Shown here: one piece after another, positions 25,133-33,020 of the stretch
Layout: each line of letters begins with the position of its first letter
Numbering within the stretch: the first letter of the stretch is position 1
Assembly: GCA_016215445.1 (NCBI GenBank)
Contig: JACRJL010000003.1
Span: 342,924-406,923, forward strand
Reading direction: 5' to 3'
Length of the DNA stretch: 64,000 bases
DNA from: Candidatus Roizmanbacteria bacterium
GTDB taxonomy: Bacteria > Patescibacteriota > Microgenomatia > UBA1406 > GWC2-37-13
Position numbers and translations under genes: made by a program
Notes under the pieces: model-generated
What the model saw: only the letters and a program-made list of their open reading frames with translations
What the model was told of the DNA's origin: nothing
Database searches by the model: none

Positions 25133-26067
25133 ATATTTCTAAAATAACTAATTGTATATTTTAGTCCATCTTCCAATTTTATTATTGGTTCCCATACTAA
25201 AAGTTTCTTTGCTTTGGCTATGTCAGGGCATCTTTGTTTTGGATCGTCTTCACCGATTGGTTTAAAGACTATTTCACTGTCTGAACTAGTCATTTTTTTT
25301 ATCAGTTGGGCAACGTCAATTACTTTTCTTTCGTCGGGGTTACCAAGATTGATTATTTCCCCCTTTAAATTATCAGTTTCTCCAAGATTCACTAATCCGC
25401 TGACCATATCAGTTACATAACATGAAGATCGCGTCTGAGTCCCGTCACCGAAAACAGTGATTGGTTTGTTATTTAAAGCCTGGTTGATGAAATTTGAGAT
25501 AAATCGACCGTCCTCCTTATTCATGAAAGGTCCATATGTATTAAAAATTCTGGCAGTTCTTGCGTCGATGCTATACTTTCTGACGTAAGCGGCGATGACG
25601 GCTTCGGCAAATCTTTTCCCTTCATCATAAGAAGATCTAGGTCCTGTCGTATGGACGTTTCCGTAGTATGTTTCTGGCTGGGGATCGACTTTTGGGTCCC
25701 CATAGACTTCACTGGTTGAGGAAAAGACAAAAGTCTTGCTTCTGCTTTTAACAAAAAAATCCAATAGGTTTATTAATCCGATGCTGTTTACCTTGAAAAT
25801 TTCAAAACTAAGCTTCTCAAAAACAGCCGGCGAAGCAGGGGAGGCTAAATCATAAACAATATCGAATTGGGTAAGGTTTGAAAAATCAAAGTCAATTAGG
25901 TTGGCTTCGATAATATTTAAATTATTATCAGAGCTAACTTCCTTTAAGTTTTTTTTACTTCCAGTAACATAGTCATCTAAAACTGTGACGAAATGGTTAT
26001 TTTTTAAATAGTGTTTTACTAAATGGGAGCCGATAAATCCGGCTCCTCCGGTGATGAGTACTTTCAT
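25129..26067 (-). CDS. NAD-dependent epimerase/dehydratase, UDP-xylose synthase-like
   Basis: A 312-residue extended SDR. The NAD site is GGAGFIGSH at 7-15, the catalytic triad includes SSTSEVYGDP and YDEGK, and the substrate region NTYGPFMNKEDGRFISNFI with FGDGTQTRSSCYVTD is very close to UDP-glucuronate decarboxylases (UXS), which turn UDP-glucuronate into UDP-xylose. The next gene upstream encodes UDP-glucose 6-dehydrogenase, which makes the substrate, so the two steps UDP-Glc to UDP-GlcA to UDP-Xyl are probably encoded together. A UDP-glucuronate epimerase is the main alternative. Confidence 0.82.
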   Translation of the reverse strand: MKVLITGGAGFIGSHLVKHYLKNNHFVTVLDDYVTGSKKNLKEVSSDNNLNIIEANLIDFDFSNLTQFDIVYDLASPASPAVFEKLSFEIFKVNSIGLINLLDFFVKSRSKTFVFSSTSEVYGDPKVDPQPETYYGNVHTTGPRSSYDEGKRFAEAVIAAYVRKYSIDARTARIFNTYGPFMNKEDGRFISNFINQALNNKPITVFGDGTQTRSSCYVTDMVSGLVNLGETDNLKGEIINLGNPDERKVIDVAQLIKKMTSSDSEIVFKPIGEDDPKQRCPDIAKAKKLLVWEPIIKLEDGLKYTISYFRNI

Positions 26068-26071
26068 AAAT

Positions 26072-27367
26072 TTACGGTCTTCCTATGGAAAAATATCTAA
26101 AGCCTAATTTTTTCAGGACGCTTGGGTCGTAAATGTTCCTACCGTCAAAAACAACAGGATTGGTTAATAATTTTTTGATTTTATTTAGATCTGCCTGACG
26201 AAATTCGTTCCATTCAGTAAGAATAATCAAGGCATCGGCGTTTTTTAGAGCATGATAAGGGCTTGTTGCATATTTGATTTTTTCGCCGAATAATTTTTTG
26301 ATATTATTTTCCGCTTCTTGATCATAAACTTCAATTGTAAATCCTTCTTTTAATAAACTATTGATAATAAAGATTGAAGGAGCAAAACGAATATCGTCAG
26401 TATTCGGTTTAAAAGCAAGTCCCCAGATTGCAACATTTTTCCCTGGTGAGTTTTTGAGAATTTTGTTCAAAAAGTTTTCCTTTGCCATTTGATTGACTTT
26501 CTCGACCTCAATCAAAAAACTCGACCCGATTTCTAGTTTTTTTCCGACTTCGATTAAAGCCATGACGTCTTTTGGTAAGCAACTACCTCCATATCCGACG
26601 CCGGGGCTCATAAATATCCTGCCAATTCTTTTATCCAAACCGACAGCGTCAAGAACGGCTTCTACATCAGCATCGACTTTTTCAGCATAGAAAGAAATAA
26701 GGTTGGAAAAGGAAATTTTTGTCGCCAGCATCGCATTGGAGACATATTTAATTAGCTCGGCAGAAGATAGATCAGTAATGACTCTTTTACCATTAATTGG
26801 TTTGTGGAGTTCGAGTAATAAATCAATCGCTTTTTTCGAATCGCTTCCGACGACGACCCGGTCGGCATTTATTGTATCGTGGATTCCTGTTCCTTCCCGT
26901 AAAAACTCAGGACAGGAGGCGACTGAAAATTTGGCGTTTTTTAGTTTATGTTTTTTAAGAATTATTTCGACTTTTTTATTAGTTCCGACTGGGACAGTAC
27001 TTTTGCAGGAAACAACCGTGAAATGATTTTTTGAATCAGAAAGATTTTTGGCGACATTTCTTGCTACGTCAAAAACCGCTGATAAATCAGCTTCCCCGGT
27101 TTCTTTAGGAGGAGTGCCAACAGTGATGAAGACAATTTCTGAATGATTAACAGATTCATAATCGAGTTCAAAATGAATCCTCTTGGCTTTTAAATTTTTT
27201 TGCAAAAGTTCGGCTAATCCTGGCTCATAGATGATGGGGTCGCCTTTTTTTAATTTGTTTATTTTTTCCTTTGTGTGTCCTATAACCCAGACGTCATTGC
27301 CGAAATCGGAAAAAACGCAGGCAGTAACCAACCCTACATAGCCGTGGCCAATGATCGTAATCGTCAT
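26072..27367 (-). CDS. ugd: UDP-glucose 6-dehydrogenase
   Basis: A 431-residue nucleotide-sugar dehydrogenase. The NAD-binding start is TIIGHGYVGLVTACVFSDFG, the middle has SCPEFLREGTGIHDTINADR, and the catalytic Cys is in GVGYGGSCLPKD. The C-terminal UDP-binding domain has IWGLAFKPNTDDIRFAPS. It oxidises UDP-glucose to UDP-glucuronate in two steps with 2 NAD. It sits 4 nt upstream of the UXS-like gene and after the rhamnose-type genes, in a five-gene minus-strand run. An UDP-ManNAc or GDP-Man dehydrogenase is less likely given length and the GGSC context. Confidence 0.9.
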   Translation of the reverse strand: MTITIIGHGYVGLVTACVFSDFGNDVWVIGHTKEKINKLKKGDPIIYEPGLAELLQKNLKAKRIHFELDYESVNHSEIVFITVGTPPKETGEADLSAVFDVARNVAKNLSDSKNHFTVVSCKSTVPVGTNKKVEIILKKHKLKNAKFSVASCPEFLREGTGIHDTINADRVVVGSDSKKAIDLLLELHKPINGKRVITDLSSAELIKYVSNAMLATKISFSNLISFYAEKVDADVEAVLDAVGLDKRIGRIFMSPGVGYGGSCLPKDVMALIEVGKKLEIGSSFLIEVEKVNQMAKENFLNKILKNSPGKNVAIWGLAFKPNTDDIRFAPSIFIINSLLKEGFTIEVYDQEAENNIKKLFGEKIKYATSPYHALKNADALIILTEWNEFRQADLNKIKKLLTNPVVFDGRNIYDPSVLKKLGFRYFSIGRP

Positions 27368-27378
27368 AAGGTTTTATT

Positions 27379-28224
27379 TTACAACTGTTTCTTAATTTCT
27401 TCCAGCCCTTGTTGGAAAGTTTTCATTTCATAAAAATTGTTTTTTTTGGATCTGATGTTGGCCAATTTTGGCAAGGCAGCTTTATCTTTGATGTATTCCT
27501 GATAAGTAGTTTTTCCGATTAAAGACTTATCGAGTCCGAAAGTATCAGCTATTTTTATGACTGCATCATATGGGGATAAAGATTGGGTGCCGACTAAGTG
27601 ATAGATTTCTGGGGAAAAATTATTGAAAAGATGCTTCAGTCCATAAGCAATGTCGTCGATAAAAGTCGGTGTCATGAGTGAGTCTGTAATCATTTTGAGC
27701 GGTTTTTTTTGTTCAAGATAGGATTTGAAAGTCCGGAAAAAATCTTTTTTAATTTCGAAACTAGCCCGATAAGGATAAGCTATCCTGACAGTCATTGCCT
27801 TTTTACCGGTAAGCGGGTTGACGATTTTCTCGCCTTCGTATTTTGATGAGGCGTAGACTGCTATCGGGTTTGGTGCTGAGTCTTCAAAATAAGGAGGATT
27901 GGTTCCGTCGAAAACAAAGTCGGTGGAAATATAGATAAATTTTTTCCCTTTGTTGACTACCGTATCAAAGATATTCCTTGTTCCGTCACGGTTTATTTTA
28001 AAACAAAGTTCTTTGTTTATTTCTGCTCCTGGGACATTAGTATAGGCGGCCAAGTGCAAAAATAGGTCAAAATCAATTCCGTCCATAACGTTTTTAACCT
28101 GTTCTATGTTTGTGATATCCATTTTTACTTGGGGAAGGGGAATGAAGTGAAAATCATTATTAAGAAGCTCTATAATTCTTGATCCGACTAAGCCATCGGC
28201 GCCTGTGAGAGCAATTTTAAGCAT
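27379..28224 (-). CDS. rfbD: dTDP-4-dehydrorhamnose reductase-like SDR
   Basis: A 281-residue SDR of the RmlD type: LTGADGLVGSRII for NADPH binding, LHLAAYTNVPGAE, ISTDFVFDGTNPPYFEDSAPNP and the YASSKYEGE active-site pair (YxxxK), all characteristic. It would reduce dTDP-4-keto-L-rhamnose to dTDP-L-rhamnose. Its first 8 nt overlap the 3' end of the rfbB-like gene, its metabolic partner. No rfbA or rfbC is in the window, so the pathway is incomplete here. Confidence 0.85.
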   Translation of the reverse strand: MLKIALTGADGLVGSRIIELLNNDFHFIPLPQVKMDITNIEQVKNVMDGIDFDLFLHLAAYTNVPGAEINKELCFKINRDGTRNIFDTVVNKGKKFIYISTDFVFDGTNPPYFEDSAPNPIAVYASSKYEGEKIVNPLTGKKAMTVRIAYPYRASFEIKKDFFRTFKSYLEQKKPLKMITDSLMTPTFIDDIAYGLKHLFNNFSPEIYHLVGTQSLSPYDAVIKIADTFGLDKSLIGKTTYQEYIKDKAALPKLANIRSKKNNFYEMKTFQQGLEEIKKQL

Positions 28225-29191
28225 GTTTCAGCCTCCTCCACCAGTCCTGATTTTTCATATACCAGTTGATTGTCAGTTCCAGGTATTCGTCGAAATTATG
28301 TTCAGGTCTCCAACCCAAATCCTTATTTATTTTGCTCCAGTCCATGGCATATCTTCGGTCGTGTCCAGGTCGGTCTTTGACATATTCAATAGTTGATTCT
28401 TCTTTATTCATCATCTTCAAAATTTTCTTTATGACTTCGATATTTGAGATATCCGAAGTCAGTCCGCCGATTAAATAAGTTTCACCGATCTTTCCTTTTT
28501 GAAGTATGGTGTCGATTGCTTTACAGTGATCTTCGACATAGAGCCAGTCACGGACATAGAGACCATCTCCGTAGACTGGTACTTTTTTGCCCTCAATAAT
28601 GTTTGTGATAGCCAGAGGAATCAGTTTTTCAGGAAACTGAAAGGGGCCAAAGTTATTAGAACAGTTTGATATAGTAGTTTGGAGGTTATATGTAGTATGA
28701 TAGGCATTGACCAAGTGATCCGAGGCTGCTTTTGAAGCCGAGTATGGACTATGTGGATCATAAGGTGTTTTTTCATTAAATTTATCCTTTGAGTTTAACT
28801 CAAGAGCTCCATATACCTCATCGGTTGAAACATGATGGAACCGTTTTACTTTATTTTTCAAAGCTGTTTCGAGCAGAATATAAGTTCCTTCTATATTGGT
28901 TTTGACAAAAGGCGCCGGATCCATAATTGACCTGTCGACGTGTGATTCGGCGGCGAAATGAACTATGGTGTCTATTTCGTGAGTTAATGAGTTAACGAGT
29001 TGCGAGTTACAGATATCACCTTGAACGAATTTATAGTTGGGATTTTTTTCAATTGTCTTGAGATTTTCTAAATTGCCGGCATAGGTGAGCTTGTCAAGGT
29101 TGACTACTTTGTCCTGGGGATAGTTTTTCAGCCAGTAAAGAATAAAGTTAGAGCCTATAAATCCAGCTCCGCCCGTAACCAGTAATTTCAT
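28217..29191 (-). CDS. rfbB: dTDP-glucose 4,6-dehydratase
   Basis: A 324-residue RmlB: GGAGFIGSNFILYWL for NAD, NLDKLTYAGNLENL, FAAESHVDRSI, STDEVYGAL (the DE pair acting in dehydration), and SPYSASKAASDHL with YxxxK. SNNFGPFQFPEKLIPL is also typical. It makes dTDP-4-keto-6-deoxyglucose, the substrate entering rhamnose synthesis. Its -10 box (TATAAT, 29199-29204 minus) ends 7 nt before the ATG. It is the first gene of the five-gene sugar run and is divergent from alr. Confidence 0.93.
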   Translation of the reverse strand: MKLLVTGGAGFIGSNFILYWLKNYPQDKVVNLDKLTYAGNLENLKTIEKNPNYKFVQGDICNSQLVNSLTHEIDTIVHFAAESHVDRSIMDPAPFVKTNIEGTYILLETALKNKVKRFHHVSTDEVYGALELNSKDKFNEKTPYDPHSPYSASKAASDHLVNAYHTTYNLQTTISNCSNNFGPFQFPEKLIPLAITNIIEGKKVPVYGDGLYVRDWLYVEDHCKAIDTILQKGKIGETYLIGGLTSDISNIEVIKKILKMMNKEESTIEYVKDRPGHDRRYAMDWSKINKDLGWRPEHNFDEYLELTINWYMKNQDWWRRLKHA

Positions 29192-29198
29192 AACTAAA

Positions 29199-29208
29199 AT
29201 TATATAAT
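29199..29208. promoter_or_regulatory. Divergent -10 boxes of rfbB and alr
   Basis: TATAAT on the minus strand (29199-29204) lies 7 nt before the rfbB ATG; TATAAT on the plus strand (29203-29208) lies 7 nt before the alr ATG. The two boxes share bases, so both promoters open the same DNA and both messages should be leaderless. Confidence 0.6.
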
Positions 29209-29215
29209 ATTATTC

Positions 29216-30289
29216 ATGCTTTTTGAGAAGCTCAAAAAACTGATTGATCGCCAATATTACCCTTTAAACCGGATTGAAATCTCCAAAAAAAAATTAATAA
29301 GAAATTATCGGCGCCTTTCTTCAATTAGTGAAAAAATTAAAGTCGCGCCAGTTCTAAAAAGTAATGCCTATGGTCACGGGATAGTTGAAGTAGCAAAAAT
29401 TCTCGATGTCATGAACCCTCCTTTATTCTGCGTTGATAGTTTACACGAGGCTTATAAGCTTTATAAGGCAAAAATCAAATCAAATATTTTAATTATGGGT
29501 TACGTCAACCCGCAAAACTTAAAGGTTAAAGAGCTGCCTTTTTTTTATTCCGTTTATGGACTGAATCAGTTGAAGCAGATTTTAAAATATCAACCGAAAG
29601 CAAAGATTCACATTTTTGTCGATACCGGTATGCATCGGGAAGGGATTTTACTAGATAAGTTGGATGAGTTTATTAAAAATATTCCTGAAAATTATTTAAA
29701 AAATGTTGAAGGAGTGATGTCCCACTTGAGCGCCTCCGATCAACCAGATAAAAAAGAAACAAGGGAGCAGGTTATGAATTTCAAAAAGGCTTTGGAGATT
29801 TTCAATAAAAATAAAATCTTTCCCAAGTGGAGACATATTGCAAATTCCGGAGGTTTATTAAACAGTAAGATATTAAAGTTGGCTGGAATATCCAATCTCG
29901 CCCGATCAGGAATCGCCTTATACGATTCGTCTTTACGATTTATTACCCATATAAATCAAATAAAGAAAATTAAAAAAGGCGATAAGGTTGGATACGATTT
30001 TACCTACACGGCAAAAAAAGATTCCTTGATGGCGGTTTTGCCTGTCGGTTACAACGACGGAGTCGACAGAATCCTATCAAATAAAGGGAAAGTATTAGTC
30101 AGGGGAATAATCTGTCCAATTATTGGTCGGGTGAGCATGAATATTACAACAGTCGACGTTTCCAAAGTCAAAAATATCAAAGTCGGAGACGAAGTCGAAA
30201 TTATTTTTAATCCAAAAATTAAAGAAAGAATTTCTTATGAATTCTTAGTCCACCTTAATTCCGAGATAAGGAAAGTCGTGGTCGATTGA
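29216..30289 (+). CDS. alr: Alanine racemase
   Basis: A 357-residue fold-type III PLP enzyme. The PLP lysine is Lys48 in VLKSNAYGHG, the barrel has VDTGMHREG, SHLSASDQPDKKE and RSGIALYD, and the C-terminal beta domain has VGYDFTYTAKKDSLMAVLPVGYNDG and GRVSMNITTVDVS. The usual MD after GRV/C is MN here, a mild change next to the catalytic Tyr loop. It supplies D-alanine for peptidoglycan. Leaderless start predicted. The 3' end overlaps convergent miaB by 35 nt. Confidence 0.93.
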   Translation: MLFEKLKKLIDRQYYPLNRIEISKKKLIRNYRRLSSISEKIKVAPVLKSNAYGHGIVEVAKILDVMNPPLFCVDSLHEAYKLYKAKIKSNILIMGYVNPQNLKVKELPFFYSVYGLNQLKQILKYQPKAKIHIFVDTGMHREGILLDKLDEFIKNIPENYLKNVEGVMSHLSASDQPDKKETREQVMNFKKALEIFNKNKIFPKWRHIANSGGLLNSKILKLAGISNLARSGIALYDSSLRFITHINQIKKIKKGDKVGYDFTYTAKKDSLMAVLPVGYNDGVDRILSNKGKVLVRGIICPIIGRVSMNITTVDVSKVKNIKVGDEVEIIFNPKIKERISYEFLVHLNSEIRKVVVD

Positions 30290-31526
30290 TTAACTTTTCA
30301 AGAGTCAACCAGCGTTTTTCTTTAATTGTGTGGGGAATGTCGTCTTTAAAGTTTTTTGTGGCCGCCGTACCGAAACGGGAGGAATACATTGCCAAATATG
30401 CTTTCTCGAATCCGACTTTTTTTGCCAGAGATACTGTATTTCTGAATTCTTTTTCCGTTTCTCCGCAAAAACCAACTATTATATCGGTGGAAAATTTGAT
30501 GGCTGGTATTTTTTTCTTAAGTTTTGTAATCAGATTTAGATATTGTTTCTGTGTATACCATCGGTTCATCCGTTTTAAAACATTATCATCTCCAGACTGG
30601 ATTGGCAAGTGGATCAACCGTGTAATGTTTTTATTTTTGGCAATAACTGAAATAAGTTCGTCGGAGAAGTCCCAGGGATTGCTGGAAATGAAGTCGACTT
30701 TTTCAAAATTCATTTTGGCGACTTCTTCAAGCAAATGAGGAAATAAAGTTGGAATTCTATATCTACCCAGATGCTTGACATAAACAGGTTTGATTTCTGC
30801 AAATGGGGCCTGTATCGGGTCTTTTCCCGCCAGTGCTCGACCGACTAGTAAATCGTCGAGTCTCCGCGCTGTCGGGATCCCTAGACCCTCAACACCCGTT
30901 TGTTTTTTTCCAAAATATTTTTTTGGAAGATCTCTCATTACTTGAATATTATTTTCTCCGACTAACAGATCGGCTCCGTATGAATTGACGTTTTGGCCTA
31001 AAAGAGTAATGTTTTTATAACCTTTCTTTTTTAACTGCCTGCATTCGTCGATAATGTCCTGATAAGGTCGGCTGATTTCCCGACCGCGTGTAAAAGGAAC
31101 GATGCAGAAGGTGCAGAAGTTATTACAGCCGTTTGAAATGGGGACCCAGGCGCTGATTCTGTCCTGTCTGACTGGCGCGTTGTCGAAACCGATCTCTTCG
31201 ATAGGAAGAAATTCGTCGACTTCGGGCATTGTTTCGCGGATTTTTTTAAGATATTTTCCTGTTTTGTCTCTGAAAGCCAGCCCGACCATACAGCCCGTGA
31301 CAATAATTTTAAAAGACCTTTCCTTTTTTAATTTTCCGAGGTTATTGACCAGGCCGTAGACGCGATTTTCTGCCGATTCACGAATCATGCAAGTATTAAT
31401 AACAATATAATCGGCTGTCTTATAGGATCGGGCTTTTGTCATTCTACGCGCTTTGAGTGTCGACTCAATTCTTTCCGAATCAGAATGATTTTGCTGACAG
31501 CCGAAAGTTTTAATGAAATATTTCAT
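30255..31526 (-). CDS. miaB: MiaB-type tRNA methylthiotransferase with insertion and no TRAM domain
   Basis: A 423-residue radical SAM methylthiotransferase. The N-terminal UPF0004 domain has Cys 10, 46 and 79, and the radical SAM cluster is C134, C138 and C141 (CNNFCTFC), followed by RGREISRP and LLGQNVNSYG as in MiaB, which adds 2-methylthio to i6A37 of tRNAs. Two oddities: residues about 187-258 are an extra segment absent from ordinary MiaB, encoded in part by a GC-rich palindrome; and the protein stops near LTLEKLIN, where the TRAM RNA-binding domain should begin, close to the convergent alr overlap. ATG 31526 overlaps the upstream stop (ATGA). An MtaB-type enzyme is less likely. Confidence 0.85.
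   Translation of the reverse strand: MKYFIKTFGCQQNHSDSERIESTLKARRMTKARSYKTADYIVINTCMIRESAENRVYGLVNNLGKLKKERSFKIIVTGCMVGLAFRDKTGKYLKKIRETMPEVDEFLPIEEIGFDNAPVRQDRISAWVPISNGCNNFCTFCIVPFTRGREISRPYQDIIDECRQLKKKGYKNITLLGQNVNSYGADLLVGENNIQVMRDLPKKYFGKKQTGVEGLGIPTARRLDDLLVGRALAGKDPIQAPFAEIKPVYVKHLGRYRIPTLFPHLLEEVAKMNFEKVDFISSNPWDFSDELISVIAKNKNITRLIHLPIQSGDDNVLKRMNRWYTQKQYLNLITKLKKKIPAIKFSTDIIVGFCGETEKEFRNTVSLAKKVGFEKAYLAMYSSRFGTAATKNFKDDIPHTIKEKRWLTLEKLINRPRLSLSRN
30817..30888. repeat. Imperfect palindromic, GC-rich element inside miaB
   Basis: A 72-nt nested inverted repeat: GGGTC (30817-30821) with GACCC (30884-30888), CCCG (30826-30829) with CGGG (30873-30876), CAG with CTG, GC with GC, and TCGAC (30837-30841) with GTCGA (30855-30859), around a 13-nt loop. 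Base composition is clearly richer in G+C than flanking DNA. The reading frame stays open through it, so it adds residues (about 213-237) to MiaB. It recalls the in-frame palindromic elements known from Rickettsia. Confidence 0.6.
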
Positions 31527-32569
31527 ATCTTTTTCATCCGGTTGATGATAACGATAAAAATTAGAAGTACCAAAGCAATCGTAGCAAAGGCAACGAGTTT
31601 TTCTATCCCTTTCAAAAACAAACTGGAAACACCCAATATCAAGGAAATCAGCCAATAAAATATAGCGATTCTTCTTTTACCCCAGCCAATTTCCATCAGT
31701 CGGTGATGAAAATGACCCCAGTCGGCTTTAAAGATTGACTTTCTTTGCTTAAATCTCCGTAAAATAGTGTAAATAGCGTCAATCATAGGAACAGACAAAA
31801 CTAAAACAGCCGTGCCAATCTTTCCAAAAGAAAGGATAGAGAGAATTCCCAGTAAAAACCCGGCCAAAGCTCCGCCCCCGTATCCAGGCATGATTTTTTG
31901 CGGATAAAAATTAAATGGTAGAAAACCAAGGTAGGCTCCGGCAACTATAAAGGAAAAGATTGTTACGGATTGGATGTTTATGTCGTGGACTGTAAATCTT
32001 TGTGAAAGAAGGCCTAAAAAAATTGCAGTTATGGCAACGAAACCAGGTAATTGGCCGTCGACACCTTTGCTCCAGTTGACCATGTTGGTTGTCCAAGTGA
32101 GCCAGATGATGGCGAGGATATCGGCTAAAATCCAAATGGAATGTGTGCCAAATAGATTGACAGGCAGTTGCCAGGTGTCGAGTCGGATTATGCCGCCGAA
32201 AGGATTGGAAATATAAGGAATGCCAAGACCAAAAGCAATCACAATTGCTGAGATCAAAATATTTCCTAAAAACCGCCAGTAAGGTGAGATGTCACCACGA
32301 TCGTCAAAAAGTCCCAAGACCACAAGTAGAAAACTCGCAAAAAGGATGCCGATGATGATTTTGGTTTGAGGTAGAAATAACATCGATGTTAAAAGAATGG
32401 CGAGATAGATGGGAATGCCTCCGCCTCTTGGAATGATTCCCTGATGGGTGTGAGCCGGATGGAATCTTTTTTTTCTGTCAGTGACTAGATTGGTTTTTTT
32501 AGCCAGGTAAATGGTCGGAATAGTGAAGGCGAAGGAAAGAACAAGGGAAATAAAAAAGATTAATAACAT
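31523..32569 (-). CDS. Undecaprenyl-phosphate glycosyl-1-phosphate transferase (WecA/TagO/MraY family)
   Basis: A 348-residue polytopic GT4-type PNPT-family protein with about ten helices. Family motifs: RGGGIPIYLA, LGLFDDRGDISPYWRFLGN (DDxxD-like), NMVNWSKGVDGQLPG in place of the usual NFIDGLDG, and the carbohydrate-recognition HFHHRL near the end. HFHHRL fits WecA/TagO (GlcNAc-1-P transfer) better than MraY, which has MHHHFE. It would start a lipid-linked surface glycan or wall polymer. Its stop overlaps the miaB start; a small membrane protein gene lies 2 nt upstream. Confidence 0.82.
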   Translation of the reverse strand: MLLIFFISLVLSFAFTIPTIYLAKKTNLVTDRKKRFHPAHTHQGIIPRGGGIPIYLAILLTSMLFLPQTKIIIGILFASFLLVVLGLFDDRGDISPYWRFLGNILISAIVIAFGLGIPYISNPFGGIIRLDTWQLPVNLFGTHSIWILADILAIIWLTWTTNMVNWSKGVDGQLPGFVAITAIFLGLLSQRFTVHDINIQSVTIFSFIVAGAYLGFLPFNFYPQKIMPGYGGGALAGFLLGILSILSFGKIGTAVLVLSVPMIDAIYTILRRFKQRKSIFKADWGHFHHRLMEIGWGKRRIAIFYWLISLILGVSSLFLKGIEKLVAFATIALVLLIFIVIINRMKKI

Positions 32570-32571
32570 AT

Positions 32572-32883
32572 TTAAGAAACCAGAAAAATTATCTTAATGA
32601 AAATTAGAGTGAAGCCTACAATAAGAAGAATCATCAGGTAATCAAACATTTTTTTGATAAGCTCGTTTCCGGAGAAAAACTTTTTGTATAGATAGTTATT
32701 TACTACATAAAGGAGGTTTAATAAAAGAGGAATAAGGAAGATCATCCAAGTGTCTACTAACTGGGCTTCCCCCCAAGGGTGGCTGTAAAAAAGCGGTAGT
32801 TGGGGAGGAAGGGAGTTGAATTTAAAAATAAAGCTGACGATCATGAAGGCGTTGCCGGCAATCAAAAGATTAATCATAAACAC
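32572..32883 (-). CDS. Small membrane protein with three predicted helices
   Basis: A 103-residue protein with hydrophobic helices at about 3-22, 45-65 and 80-101, and between the first two the segment LPPQLPLFYSHPWGEAQLV. The PLFYS-PWG-QL pattern is shared by short CPR and Gram-positive membrane proteins related to DUF1648; function unknown. A TATAAT box (32889-32894, minus) ends 5 nt before the GTG at 32883, so GTG may be the true start; ATG 32877 is the alternative. It lies 2 nt before the WecA/TagO-like gene, suggesting joint expression. Confidence 0.6.
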   Translation of the reverse strand: MFMINLLIAGNAFMIVSFIFKFNSLPPQLPLFYSHPWGEAQLVDTWMIFLIPLLLNLLYVVNNYLYKKFFSGNELIKKMFDYLMILLIVGFTLIFIKIIFLVS

Positions 32884-33020
32884 TATATATTATACCTTAA
32901 ATGAAAAGCCCGCTTGAAATTATAAATCTATTTGTTTATTATTTAGCTTAAAATGACATGATCTACTCAACCAGCTTCGTTTTTTCTTATTTCTCAAATT
33001 ATTAATTTATTAAAAATCTA
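32884..33020. promoter_or_regulatory. Intergenic region with divergent promoters, glyA leader
   Basis: No gene is seen here. On the plus strand TTGAAA followed after 17 nt by TATTAT could drive glyA with a leader of about 80 nt; on the minus strand TATAAT serves the small membrane protein. I see no convincing hairpin or riboswitch in the leader. Confidence 0.4.
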
